DNA of 64,000 nucleotides from Luteolibacter arcticus (GCF_025950235.1 NZ_JAPDDT010000007.1:62001-126000), one strand, 5' to 3'; positions 6,544 through 15,202 are shown, numbered from the stretch's first letter. Numbers and translations: made by a program. Notes: generated from the sequence alone by a model not told the origin.

Positions 6544-9500
6544 CTATTGAGTAACCGGCTCCTCCGCGGCAGCAGGCTCGCCGCGCCGGAACGGGCGCAT
6601 GTACCACGATCCGAAGGCTTTCCATCTGCCCATGAGCTCCTCCATGACCAAAAAGGCGGAGGGTACCAGGAACAGCGTGATGGTGGCGGCGAAAAGCAGG
6701 CCGAAGCCGAGCGAGACGGCCATCGGCACCAGCATCTGGGACTGCTGGGAGGTATCGAAGATCAGTGGCAGCAAGCCGGCGAAGCTGGTCAGCGAGGTGA
6801 GCATGATGGCGCGGAAGCGCCGCGTGCCGGCATCGATCACGGCGTCGAACAGCTTGCCCCCTTGGGCACGACGCTGGTTGATGAAATCCACCATGACGAT
6901 CGAGTCATTGATCACCACGCCGGCGAGGGCGAGCATGCCGAAGACCGAAAGGTAGGACGGCGTGATGTCGCGGATCATGTGGCCGGCCAGCGCGCCGATG
7001 ACGCCGAAGGGCACCGCCAGCATCACGAGGAAGGGCTGGGTCAGCGAGCGGAATGGCACCGCGAGCAATGCGTAGATCGCGATGAACAAGCCGATGCCGA
7101 CTTCCCAGAGACGTTGGTTCGTTTCCTCGTGCTCGGCGACATAGCCGTCGTAGTTCCAGGAAAGCTCGGGGTGGGGCTTGACCAGGGCATCGAGGCGTGG
7201 CGCGAGGTCGCGGGAGATCGCCACGACATCGATGGTGTCATCGACCGGCTTGGCATTGATGGAAACGACCTGCGCGCGATTGATGCGGCGGATGTCGGAG
7301 CGGGCGGGTACGAAGCGGGCATCGACCACGCTGTGGAAGGGTGCGTTGCCGCCATCCGGAGTGCGGATGCGCATCTGCTCGAGCGTGTGGAGCGATTGGC
7401 GTTGGTCGAGTGGCAGGCGCACCATCACGCGCACGTCATCGCGACCGCGTTGCACGCGCTGGGCTTGCTCGCCGTAAAAGGCGGAGCGGACCTGGCGGGC
7501 GATCTCCGCCTGGGTCAGGCCGAGCGCCATGCCTTCGGGGCGGATGGTGAGGTGGAGTTCGTTCTGGCTGCGACCTGCATCGGCCGCCGCATCCTGGATG
7601 CCGGCGTACGATTCGAGGATCCCTTCGATTTCCTCGGCGAGATTGTCTCGCAGTTCGGAAGCCGGGCCGCGCAGTTCGACTTCGAGCGATTCCAGATCGT
7701 CATCGCCGCCGCGGAAGCCGTCGCCGCGGTCGCCGGCGATCCAGATCGACTGGGCGTCGGGAATCTCGCCGACCAGCGCGGTCCAGCGCTTGGCGATCTC
7801 GCTGTTCTTCGGTCCCGGTACGCTGCGTTGGCTGGGATCGAGGATCGACAGGGTGACGAAGCCCTGGCGCGCATCGAAACCGGGCCAACCGGCCCAGCCG
7901 CCGCTGCTGGTAAGGACGTCGGTGATCAGCGATTGGCCGTTGCCGGGATCGACAAACTCCTTCTTCAACTGCTCCGCCTTCTCCGCCATGTAGTGCACGC
8001 GCTCGTCGGTGATCGCCAGCGGCGTGTCGCGCGGCATTGTGATCTGGCCGATGACGCGGTTCTTATCCAGCGCCGGCATGTTCTGGAAGCCGAGCCGTCC
8101 GCTGCGCATCACGCCGATCGAGCACAGCGCGATCGCGAGGAAGACGGCCAGCGTGGCGTGGCGGTGGCGGGTGACGAAGATCAGCGCGGGACGGAAGTAG
8201 CGCTCGATCATGTTCTCCAATCCATCCGCGATGTTCTTCTGGGCGCGGGAGAAGACGTTGAACTTGGTGCGGCCGGTCTTGATGTTCTTCAGGTGGCTCG
8301 GCAGGACGATCTTGGATTCGATCAGCGAGAACAGCAGCACTGACGCGACGATCGGCGGGATCATGCGGGAGAAGTTCCCGTAGAAGCCATCGATGAACAT
8401 CAGCGGCATGAAGGCGGCGATAGTGGTCAGCGCGCCGAAGGTGACCGGCAGGGCGATCTCCTGGGTGCCGGTGACCGTGGCTTCCAGCGGATCCATGCCG
8501 GCCTTCAGCTTCGAATAGACGTTCTCCGAGGTGATGATGGCGTCATCGACATTGATGCCCATCGCGATGATGAAGCCGAAGAGCGTCATCGTGTTCAGGC
8601 TCAGGCCGAGCCACGGCATCAGGATTAGGCCACCCGCGAAGGAGATCGGGATGCCGGCCGCGACCCAGAAGGCGATCGAGGGCCGCAGGAACAGGCCGAG
8701 CACCAAGATCACCAGGAAGCCGCCTTGGACCAGATTGTTGAAGAGGTTGCCGAGGCTGCCTTCGAGTTCGACCGAGCTGTCATCCCACAGGAAGAGCTCG
8801 ATGCCCTCGGGGAAGCGCTGCCGTTGGTTCGCGACGTAGTCCTTCACCTTGGCCGCGATATCGAGGGCGTTCTCCTGGTTCAGCCGCAGGGCTTCCACGA
8901 GCAGGGCAGGGTGGCCATTGAAGCGGAGGAGCTTGCGGTTCTCCTCGTAGCCGTCGCTGACCCGGGCGACGTCGCGTAGCATCACCTCGGCTCCCTGGGC
9001 ATTTCGCAGGACGATGTCCTCGAACTGCTGCTTCTCATACGCCTGACCCTTCGAGCGGATGGTCAGGTTGCCTTCGTCGGTCTGGATCTGGCCGGCGGGC
9101 AGGTCCACCGAAGAACGGCGGACGGCCTCGGTGAGATCGGAAAAGCCGAGGTCGAAGTCGCGCAGTCGGCCGAGATCGGCCTCGATCGAGATTTCCGGCC
9201 GGGTTTCGCCTTGGATGGCGACTTGGGAAATGCCGGGCATTTCGATGAGGTCGTCCCGCACCCGGCGGGTCGCCCGGACCAAGTCCTCGTGATCCATCTC
9301 GCCAGTGATCGCGATCTTGATGACGTCGAACCATTTGCCGGTGTCCGGGACCTGGATCCGTGGAGGCTCGATTTCCTGCGGAAAGCTGGTGATCGCCGCG
9401 ACCCGGGTCTCCACCTCGTCGCGGACCTTGTCGGGGTCGATGCCCTTTTCCAGCCGCAGGCGGACTTCGCCGCTGCCGGAGGAGGCGCGCGATTGCAGTT

Positions 9501-9732
9501 CCTTGATGCCTGAGAGGCCTTCCAGCGAGCTCTCGATCGGGATGATGACGCTCCTTTCCACGTCCTCCGGGCTGCCGCCGCGGTATTCCACGTTCACCCG
9601 CACCTCGTCGAAGCGCAGCGTGGGCTGGACTTCCAGCGGGACTTTTTTCAATCCGACCCACGTGCCGATCACCAGAATGGCGATCATCACCAGATTGGCG
9701 GCGAGGTCGTTGCGGGCGAACCAGCGAATCAT
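6544..9732 (-). CDS. RND efflux transporter permease subunit
   Basis: At 1062 residues it has the usual size for an inner-membrane RND pump of the AcrB/MexF (HAE1) group. Twelve membrane helices are in the expected layout: TM1 at residues ~10-30, large periplasmic loop, TM2-6, second loop, TM8-12. The proton-relay motif in TM4 is seen as INVDDAIITSENVY (two adjacent Asp, as in AcrB D407/D408), and ERSVIIPIE and GISQVAIQG are typical porter-domain signatures. Such pumps export drugs or lipids by proton antiport together with a membrane-fusion protein and a TolC-like channel. Neither partner lies nearby, so it must recruit them from elsewhere or act differently. Substrate unknown. Confidence 0.93.
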   Translation of the reverse strand: MIRWFARNDLAANLVMIAILVIGTWVGLKKVPLEVQPTLRFDEVRVNVEYRGGSPEDVERSVIIPIESSLEGLSGIKELQSRASSGSGEVRLRLEKGIDPDKVRDEVETRVAAITSFPQEIEPPRIQVPDTGKWFDVIKIAITGEMDHEDLVRATRRVRDDLIEMPGISQVAIQGETRPEISIEADLGRLRDFDLGFSDLTEAVRRSSVDLPAGQIQTDEGNLTIRSKGQAYEKQQFEDIVLRNAQGAEVMLRDVARVSDGYEENRKLLRFNGHPALLVEALRLNQENALDIAAKVKDYVANQRQRFPEGIELFLWDDSSVELEGSLGNLFNNLVQGGFLVILVLGLFLRPSIAFWVAAGIPISFAGGLILMPWLGLSLNTMTLFGFIIAMGINVDDAIITSENVYSKLKAGMDPLEATVTGTQEIALPVTFGALTTIAAFMPLMFIDGFYGNFSRMIPPIVASVLLFSLIESKIVLPSHLKNIKTGRTKFNVFSRAQKNIADGLENMIERYFRPALIFVTRHRHATLAVFLAIALCSIGVMRSGRLGFQNMPALDKNRVIGQITMPRDTPLAITDERVHYMAEKAEQLKKEFVDPGNGQSLITDVLTSSGGWAGWPGFDARQGFVTLSILDPSQRSVPGPKNSEIAKRWTALVGEIPDAQSIWIAGDRGDGFRGGDDDLESLEVELRGPASELRDNLAEEIEGILESYAGIQDAAADAGRSQNELHLTIRPEGMALGLTQAEIARQVRSAFYGEQAQRVQRGRDDVRVMVRLPLDQRQSLHTLEQMRIRTPDGGNAPFHSVVDARFVPARSDIRRINRAQVVSINAKPVDDTIDVVAISRDLAPRLDALVKPHPELSWNYDGYVAEHEETNQRLWEVGIGLFIAIYALLAVPFRSLTQPFLVMLAVPFGVIGALAGHMIRDITPSYLSVFGMLALAGVVINDSIVMVDFINQRRAQGGKLFDAVIDAGTRRFRAIMLTSLTSFAGLLPLIFDTSQQSQMLVPMAVSLGFGLLFAATITLFLVPSAFLVMEELMGRWKAFGSWYMRPFRRGEPAAAEEPVTQ

Positions 9733-9815
9733 GAAAGAGTCGATACGCGGGCGACCCGGTCCCGTCTAGCATGGCTGACGGACAAGTCGCCGCAATCCAG
9801 CGTGGAGCTTGCTTT

Positions 9816-9833
9816 ACACCGGCGGGCCGGTGT
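9816..9833. promoter_or_regulatory. Perfect 18-base palindrome upstream of the sigma-factor gene
   Basis: ACACCGGC-GG-GCCGGTGT is a perfect dyad located 46 bases before the sigma-factor start, in the divergent gap between the RND permease and the sigma operon. Its position fits an operator for the sigma operon or for both promoters. A hairpin in a leader RNA is the alternative. No -35/-10 pair was convincing enough to annotate. Confidence 0.45.
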
Positions 9834-9878
9834 GTAGCCTCGCGCCGTTCACCCCTCTCTCCCCCCCACCACCCGAAG

Positions 9879-10469
9879 ATGCCGGATGACTCCCTCCAGC
9901 CGGATCCGGACGAAGATCTCGTGGCGCGCGCCCGCAATGGCGACACGCGCGCGTTCGACGCCCTGATCCTAAAGTATGGCGAAAAGCTGTACGGGCTAGT
10001 TTATAACATGACCTCCCACAAGGAGGACACCCACGACCTGTTGCAGGATATCTTCGCGAAGGCCTATCACTCGCTGCCGCGCTTCCGTGGCCAATCCAGC
10101 TTTTACACCTGGATCTATCAGATCTCGGTGAACATGACGCTGAACTTCCTGAAGAAGCGCAAACGTCGTGGTGGCATGAGCCTGAATGACCTGGATGCGT
10201 CCTTCCAGGACGATCCCGCGCTGGTCGATTCCAGCCACCTCGCGAACCCCGAGAAGCAGAGCAAGCTCCACGAGCTCCAGAAAAGATTGAACGAAGCGAT
10301 GCTGAGCCTGTCAGAAGCGCATAGAACAGTGGTCACCATGTTCGACATCCAGGGCATCCCGCATGCCGAGATCGCACGCATCCTGAAGGTTTCCGAAGGA
10401 ACGGTGCGATCCCGTCTGCATTATGCCCATCTTCACTTGCAGTCGAAGCTGCAAGATTACTGGGAGTGA
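9879..10469 (+). CDS. ECF-type RNA polymerase sigma-70 factor
   Basis: A 196-residue protein with sigma region 2 (about 20-95: ARNGDTRAFDALILKYGEKL, then the aromatic -10 recognition helix RFRGQSSFYTWIYQISVNM) and sigma region 4 (about 135-190: LSEAHRTVVTMFDIQGIPHA, EIARILKVSEGTVRSRLHYA). The lack of regions 1 and 3 marks it as extracytoplasmic-function class, close to RpoE. The start at 9879 gives MPDDSLQPDPDEDLVARARN, the normal lead-in; upstream codons in frame look non-coding. It is followed after 63 bases by a small membrane protein that probably serves as its anti-sigma factor, then by an HtrA-like protein. Confidence 0.93.
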   Translation: MPDDSLQPDPDEDLVARARNGDTRAFDALILKYGEKLYGLVYNMTSHKEDTHDLLQDIFAKAYHSLPRFRGQSSFYTWIYQISVNMTLNFLKKRKRRGGMSLNDLDASFQDDPALVDSSHLANPEKQSKLHELQKRLNEAMLSLSEAHRTVVTMFDIQGIPHAEIARILKVSEGTVRSRLHYAHLHLQSKLQDYWE

Positions 10470-10532
10470 GGAATTTGAAAATTTTCCTTGCGGGCGAGCT
10501 AGAAATTTTAGATTCATTAACCATTAAACGCC

Positions 10533-10928
10533 GTGAAGCCTTCTATTGAAGAAATCGGAACCCTGCTTGCCCTCAAGCGCCATGAGCGCCCTGAGGAAGG
10601 GTATTTCGATGGTTTCCTGCGTGAGTTCCACCAGCGCCGGAGGGCGGAAGAAGCCCAACAGCGCGGGTTGGCGGGTTGGTGGCGCAAGGCGTCCGCATGG
10701 TTTTCCGATCTCGGGGCATCCAAGTGGGCCTATGCCGGCGGCTTGGGGTATGCGACCATCGTCGCTGTGGCGATGACGGTTCCGCGGGGCCAGGACACGG
10801 CTCCGGCAGCAACCACACCGGTCAGTCACGAGGTCAAATCCATCGAGCCGACCGCTGCGGTCGAGCAGCTGGACGCCTTGGACCTGCGTCCTTCGACGCA
10901 AGGCAGCACTGGTGAGCAAGAGTTCTGA
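10533..10928 (+). CDS. Small single-pass membrane protein, probable anti-sigma factor
   Basis: A 131-residue protein starting at GTG (10533). The N-terminal ~65 residues are charged and helical (IGTLLALKRHERPEEGYFDG, FLREFHQRRRAEEAQ). Next is one membrane helix (YAGGLGYATIVAVAMTV) and a polar Thr/Pro/Glu-rich periplasmic tail. It lacks the zinc motif of ZAS anti-sigma domains. Size, topology and position directly behind an ECF sigma gene argue for an anti-sigma role, but this is inference from context. No strong ribosome-binding site is seen. The gene ends 17 bases before the HtrA-like gene, so the three form one operon. Confidence 0.65.
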   Translation: MKPSIEEIGTLLALKRHERPEEGYFDGFLREFHQRRRAEEAQQRGLAGWWRKASAWFSDLGASKWAYAGGLGYATIVAVAMTVPRGQDTAPAATTPVSHEVKSIEPTAAVEQLDALDLRPSTQGSTGEQEF

Positions 10929-10945
10929 CGGAATTTTCCTTCCGG

Positions 10946-11803
10946 ATGCCTCCCTTACCCTTGCGGTGCCTTCCGGCACTCGGAGTTGCATGGTTTTTCT
11001 GCGTGGTGCAGATCCGCGCCGAGGTAGCATGGTCGGCGGTTTTTCCGGCAGGCGAGGGTGAAGTGCCATCCACGGCCCTGGTGGTGGGAGATGGCCGGCA
11101 TGTGATCGCGGTGGCGCTTTCGGGAGCGAAGGCGGAGGGGGGGCGTTTGTTCTCCGACGAGCGCTTGTTGCCCGCCGAAGTGATTTTGGATCCGGTTTCG
11201 CGGTTGGTGGTGTTCCGTCTCAGCGGACCCCCGGGACGGGCGTTGCCGTTGATGGCGGATGCGACCTTGTCAGCCGGTGCCGTCGTCAAGACGGCCGGTG
11301 GGATCCAAGGGAAATCCGCTGGCTGGGTGAAGCACATCGAAGGCAAGATTCTGCCGCTAGCCCTTTTGAAGATCGAATATTCGGGCAAGGTGCCCCGGCC
11401 CGGCACGCCCTTGATGGATCTCTCCGGCAACGTGGTCGCGGTCGCTCACCAGCCGACCGGCCCCCAGAGCGGCTACGCGATTCCCGCGGAAGTGGTGAAA
11501 CGCGTCTTGGACGATGTGCAGCGGGGGGGGCATGTCAGTCGTGGCTGGATCGGGCTCTATCTGCGTCCGGATGCCAAGGTGCCTCAGGTCACCCGGGTGC
11601 AGGCGGGCTCACCTTCGGCCTTGGCGGGGGTGAAAACGGGCGATGTCTTGCTTCAGGTCGGCTCGAGGCCGCTCGTCGAGTATGCCGATGCGGTGAATGC
11701 CTTCTTTTTCCTCCGGCCCGGGGTGGCGACGCCTGTGAAGCTGAAGCGCGGAGACCAGGAACTGCTGCTGTCGCTCACGCCGGTCGAACGCCGGTCCGAT
11801 TGA
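10946..11803 (+). CDS. Secreted HtrA/DegP-like protein lacking the catalytic triad, with PDZ domain
   Basis: Signal peptide (residues 1-25, ending VVQIRAE), trypsin-like fold (about 30-195) and PDZ domain (about 200-280, including GWIGLYLRP and GSPSALAGVKTGDVLLQVG). The fold is readable, yet each catalytic position appears replaced. The usual DGYILTNAHV is GDGRHVIAVAL (no His), the DLAVLK strand is SRLVVFRL (Arg for Asp), and the GNSGGPL loop is VPRPGTPLMD (Pro for Ser). It is therefore probably a pseudo-protease that senses or binds misfolded envelope proteins, comparable in operon position to mucD/degP behind rpoE-type sigma factors. The alignment was made by eye; the Ser loss is clearest. 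Confidence 0.8.
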   Translation: MPPLPLRCLPALGVAWFFCVVQIRAEVAWSAVFPAGEGEVPSTALVVGDGRHVIAVALSGAKAEGGRLFSDERLLPAEVILDPVSRLVVFRLSGPPGRALPLMADATLSAGAVVKTAGGIQGKSAGWVKHIEGKILPLALLKIEYSGKVPRPGTPLMDLSGNVVAVAHQPTGPQSGYAIPAEVVKRVLDDVQRGGHVSRGWIGLYLRPDAKVPQVTRVQAGSPSALAGVKTGDVLLQVGSRPLVEYADAVNAFFFLRPGVATPVKLKRGDQELLLSLTPVERRSD

Positions 11804-11841
11804 CGCTTGGCCGACGGGCCGGCTTTTGCCAAATCCGCTCC

Positions 11842-12447
11842 ATGGAATTCGTGGTCCGACGTCTCACCGGCGAGCACGTGCTGCCCTATCTGCCGGATGC
11901 CGCAAGGCTGCGAATCTCCGTCTTCCGGGAGTTTCCCTATCTCTACGAGGGCGATGAGGAAAGCGAGCGGGGCTATCTCCAGAGCTATGCGGCTTGTCCG
12001 CGCAGTGTCTTCGTGCTGGCGGAGGCGGGCGGGCGGATTGTCGGCGTTTCCACCGGATTGCCGCTGGACGATGCGGATGCGTCGTTCCGCGAGCCCTTTG
12101 AAAAGGCGGGCATCGATCCCGCCGGGTGGTTTTATTTTGGCGAGTCGGTTTTGGATCGTGCGTGGCGGGGGAAGGGGATCGGGCACGCGTTCTTTGATCA
12201 CCGCGAGCAGCACGCGATGGAGCTGGGCTTTTCTAAGTTCTGCTTTTGCGCCGTCGTCCGCCCGGAGGATCACCCGCTGAAACCGGCGGACTACCGGTCG
12301 AACGACGCATTCTGGGCCAAGCGCGGCTACAGCCTACGGCCAGAGCTAAGCTGCCATTTCGCGTGGCATCAGGTCGATTCGGCGGGGCAGGATGTCGAAA
12401 ACCAACTGATTTTCCGGACCCGCGAGCTGGCGCCGCCTCAGATGTAG
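11842..12447 (+). CDS. GNAT-family N-acetyltransferase
   Basis: A 201-residue protein with GNAT features. Beta-4 is SVFVLAEAGGRIVGVSTGLP, and the acetyl-CoA pyrophosphate-binding loop appears as RAWRGKGIGHAFFDHREQHA (R-x-x-G-x-G/A with the helix after it). Downstream are FCFCAVVRPEDH and a late motif NDAFWAKRGYS, typical of the final strand and helix that carry N-x-x-A-x-x-x-Y-x-K-x-G. The substrate cannot be told; small molecules or ribosomal and other protein amines are all possible. The start at 11842 is preferred to an upstream in-frame start that would overlap the previous gene. Its end overlaps the convergent Rrf2 gene by 10 bases. Confidence 0.85.
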   Translation: MEFVVRRLTGEHVLPYLPDAARLRISVFREFPYLYEGDEESERGYLQSYAACPRSVFVLAEAGGRIVGVSTGLPLDDADASFREPFEKAGIDPAGWFYFGESVLDRAWRGKGIGHAFFDHREQHAMELGFSKFCFCAVVRPEDHPLKPADYRSNDAFWAKRGYSLRPELSCHFAWHQVDSAGQDVENQLIFRTRELAPPQM

Positions 12448-12851
12448 AACATCGGCGCTTCGGAGCGCTCGGCGAGCTGGACGAGGGTGATCCGCTCAAG
12501 GTGACTTTTCAGCTCCCGGGCGACGTGATCCCACGCATTCCGCACCGCAATGCCGCTCTCGCCCTCGGTGTGAGTCGAGAAAGACAACAGCGAAGGCTCC
12601 ACTGCTTCGACGATTTCGCGGAGCAGGATGGAGTCGGGTTTGCGGGCGAGCAGGTAACCGCCGCTCTTCCCACGGCGGCTTTCTACCAGTCCTGCGCGAC
12701 GCAAGTCGTTGAGGATCTGAACAAGGAAGTTGGCGGACACGGCTTCGCGTTGCGCCAGCTCGTCGAGCCGTGTAATCGTTCGTCCGTCGTGACGCTTGGC
12801 CAGTTGGGCCATCGCGCGGCACGCATAGTCGAGCTTTTGGGAAATGCGCAT
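12438..12851 (-). CDS. Rrf2-family transcriptional regulator
   Basis: A 137-residue winged-helix protein beginning MRISQKLDYACRAMAQLA, the usual Rrf2 first helix. The DNA-recognition helix is around 33-55 (QREAVSANFLVQILNDLRRA) and the wing is SRRGKSGGYLLAR. The three cysteines that hold an Fe-S cluster in IscR and NsrR are absent from the 90-110 region, so it is probably cluster-free, like CymR of Firmicutes. CymR regulates cysteine metabolism by sensing CysK/O-acetylserine. The divergent neighbour here is a serine acetyltransferase gene whose annotated start overlaps this one, which supports a similar job by inference. An expected binding site would lie within cysE's 5' end. Confidence 0.9.
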   Translation of the reverse strand: MRISQKLDYACRAMAQLAKRHDGRTITRLDELAQREAVSANFLVQILNDLRRAGLVESRRGKSGGYLLARKPDSILLREIVEAVEPSLLSFSTHTEGESGIAVRNAWDHVARELKSHLERITLVQLAERSEAPMFYI

Positions 12852-13710
12852 GGAGGCAAAGCAGCATAGGCAGGATGGTGGCGGAAGCGCGAAGGCTGTT
12901 CGACTCTGTCAGTCGGGGAACGCGGACGCCTCCGGAGTGTGGAGTTGGATCCGCGAGGAAGCCGAGCGGGTGGCCGTGGCAGAGCCGCATCTGCGGCCCT
13001 TGCTGCAGGATGTGGTGCTTGCCCAGCCGTGCCTCGGCGCGTCGCTGGGCGTGCGTCTGGCGCGCAAGCTGGCCCGTGAGGACATGACCCGCGAGGAGCT
13101 GGCACCCTTGCTCGCCGGCATCTTGCGCGGCGAGGATGACCTGGTGGACAGCGCGGCGCGCGACCTGCGGGCGATCGTGGAGCGTGACCCCGCGTGCCGT
13201 TCGCCGCTGGAGCCCTTGCTGTTCTTCAAGGGCTTCATGGCGATTTCGACCTACCGGGTTTCCCATCACCTGTGGACCCACGGGCGGCGGGAGCTGGCCC
13301 TGTATTTCCAAAGCCTCGCGAGTGAAGTCTTCGCCGTGGATATCCATCCCGCGGCCCGGATCGGCTGCGGCATCCTGCTGGATCACGCCACCAGCTTCGT
13401 GGTCGGTGAAACCGCGATCATCGAGGACAACGTCTCGATCCTCCACGAGGTCACCCTGGGTGGCACGGGGAAGGAATCCGGCGATCGTCACCCGGTCGTG
13501 CGCTCCGGGGTCTTGCTCGGCGCGGGAGCGAAGATCCTCGGGCGCGTGGAGATCGGCGAAGGAGCGAAGGTCGGGGCGGGCAGCGTGGTTCTCAATGACG
13601 TCTCGCCGCATACCACCGTCGCCGGCGTGCCCGCGGTGGTGGTGGGAGTCAGCAGGGAGGATGCCCCCGCCCTAGAAATGGATCAGCGCCTGGAGTGCAG
13701 AGGTCGATAG
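12844..13710 (+). CDS. cysE: Serine O-acetyltransferase (CysE type)
   Basis: Makes O-acetylserine from serine and acetyl-CoA, the first step of cysteine synthesis. The N-terminal helical SATase domain (from VWSWIREEAERV) is followed by left-handed beta-helix hexapeptide repeats (VDIHPAARIGCGILLDHATS, VVGETAIIEDNVSIL) and the catalytic-region signature LHEVTLGGTGK, then GDRHPVVRSGVLLGAGAKIL and AGVPAVVVG. The longest frame (288 residues) begins at 12844, inside the divergent Rrf2 start. The real start may be further in, for example GTG 12937, since conserved sequence begins only there. The short divergent arrangement suggests Rrf2-type control. Confidence 0.92.
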   Translation: MRMEAKQHRQDGGGSAKAVRLCQSGNADASGVWSWIREEAERVAVAEPHLRPLLQDVVLAQPCLGASLGVRLARKLAREDMTREELAPLLAGILRGEDDLVDSAARDLRAIVERDPACRSPLEPLLFFKGFMAISTYRVSHHLWTHGRRELALYFQSLASEVFAVDIHPAARIGCGILLDHATSFVVGETAIIEDNVSILHEVTLGGTGKESGDRHPVVRSGVLLGAGAKILGRVEIGEGAKVGAGSVVLNDVSPHTTVAGVPAVVVGVSREDAPALEMDQRLECRGR

Positions 13711-13770
13711 CTTTTTGTGCGTCGCAAGGTAAGGGTAGTCATGTGTCATGATCCGTGATACCTGACATTC

Positions 13771-14787
13771 ATGAATTGTTTAGTGTTCGCCTTGCCGCTT
13801 CTCGCGATGGGGTTGGTGTCGTGTGACAAGGCCAAGAAAGTGGTCGATGCCGCACGGGACAAAATCGAGGGAGTGAAAGACCCGGGGCTTCCCAAGCCGC
13901 CGGGCGGAGAGGTGTCGTCCGGTCTCGTCGCCCAAGTGGACACCGCGGCCGAAGGCGTACGCTTCCGCCGTGACCTTCCGTTTCCCACGGACATCGAGGC
14001 CCGGGTGACGCAACGGGTTACTTTTCACAAGATCCGCCGGATCGCCACCTCTGCGCTTGGCACGGAGAACATGACCTTGGACGGGCCATTCGAGATCGTC
14101 TCCCGCTTCCAGCGCAGTGGTTCACAGCTCGGGATGACGATCGAAAGGGAAGGCAGGGTGGTCGATCCCAAGGAAGCGGTTGAAAAGGCGAAGGGAAAGG
14201 CCACGGCCGAAAGCAATGCCCCTGAATCGCCGCCGTTGGCGGGTGCCCGGGTGGAGTTCCAACTGGGCCCCAATGGCTGGCAATTGCCGGCTCGCAAGGG
14301 ACCGGCGGACTTCAATCTGAAGGTGCTGGAGCAAAACCTGTTGCCCAAGCTGCCCGGCCTTTTGGTGGAACACGGATTGGCTCCACGAAAGCAGTGGTTC
14401 TCTTCATCGCGCCGTTGGATCGAGGGCGACAAGCTTGTGCTGGAAGGGGATTCGCTGGCCCTGCTTTTTGACGACGCGGGCAGCGGCAAGCTGACCTTGA
14501 CCTACGAGGTTTCCGAGGCGCTCGAAGGGCATCCCTGCGGCCGCTTCGCCGTGCAAGGGGACGTCACGCTGGACGGGAGCGCCGATCTCGATGGCAGCAT
14601 CACCAGCGGCGAATTGACGATCCAATCGGGCAAAATCTGGTGCTCGCTCCTTCACCCATTGGTGCTGCGGGAGGAATACCAAACCGTCAGCACCCTTACC
14701 ACCGGCCAAGGCAACGGGCCGAAGCGAAAGCTCCAGGGCGCGATCGACAATCTGTGCGCCCGCCAGTGGACGGCCAAGGGAAGCTGA
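13771..14787 (+). CDS. Putative lipoprotein, 338 aa
   Basis: Begins MNCLVFALPLLAMGLVSCDK, with a lipobox (LVSC) for lipidation at Cys18. A short helical linker is followed by about 300 residues with beta-rich character and no recognised domain (segments such as GARVEFQLGPNGWQLPAR and GKLTLTYEVSEALEGHPCGR). Late Cys residues (HPCGR, KIWCSLL, NLCAR) may form a disulfide in the periplasm. It stands alone between cysE and the DUF4407 gene. The function is unknown. The start is supported by the signal sequence. A hairpin ~140 bases downstream could end its transcript. Confidence 0.75.
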   Translation: MNCLVFALPLLAMGLVSCDKAKKVVDAARDKIEGVKDPGLPKPPGGEVSSGLVAQVDTAAEGVRFRRDLPFPTDIEARVTQRVTFHKIRRIATSALGTENMTLDGPFEIVSRFQRSGSQLGMTIEREGRVVDPKEAVEKAKGKATAESNAPESPPLAGARVEFQLGPNGWQLPARKGPADFNLKVLEQNLLPKLPGLLVEHGLAPRKQWFSSSRRWIEGDKLVLEGDSLALLFDDAGSGKLTLTYEVSEALEGHPCGRFAVQGDVTLDGSADLDGSITSGELTIQSGKIWCSLLHPLVLREEYQTVSTLTTGQGNGPKRKLQGAIDNLCARQWTAKGS

Positions 14788-14929
14788 TTCGGCAGAGACG
14801 GAAAATTTCTCGAAAAAAGACGAAACAAAAATCCCGCTGGCGACGTTTATGTTCATGTGAGGCGACTGCGAAAGCATGACTCCTCCAAAACAAAAGGTCT
14901 TGTCAGGGAGGTGACTCCCGGCAGGTGGT

Positions 14930-14981
14930 CCGACCGCTTGAGCTTTAGGTTTTTGGGTTTTTCCTGAGGCACAGCGGTCGG
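14930..14981 (+). terminator. Possible terminator/hairpin in the 415-base gap before the DUF4407 gene
   Basis: Arms CCGACCGCT (14930-14938) and AGCGGTCGG (14973-14981) are perfect inverted repeats around a 34-base loop and are followed by GCTTCTTTTTG. The loop is large for a standard terminator, so this is tentative. The rest of 14788-15202 shows no coding frame I trust and should include the promoter of the DUF4407 gene. Confidence 0.35.
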
Positions 14982-15202
14982 GCTTCTTTTTGTACGCCAG
15001 AGCACTTTTTGTTGAGCTTTTGCTGATCTCCCTCCGCCGTCCGGAGATGTGTTTCAAAGGGCGGCTCATCTGCTGGAATCTTTGATTTCCAACGGCTCGT
15101 TCGCTGCGGCGTGAGAGATTCCCGGCGAAAGCCGCGTTTTTGCCATAATCCGGGACCGCGTCCTCGCTTTCCGGCAGAATCCTCGCTTTCATCCGTCCCT
15201 TC

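Noticed and set aside
6460..8343. A 627-codon plus-strand frame opposite the RND permease
   Set aside because: It is antisense to a clear RND gene; composition (His/Asp/Gly/Gln-rich, no domain) is what the complementary strand of a GC-rich gene gives.
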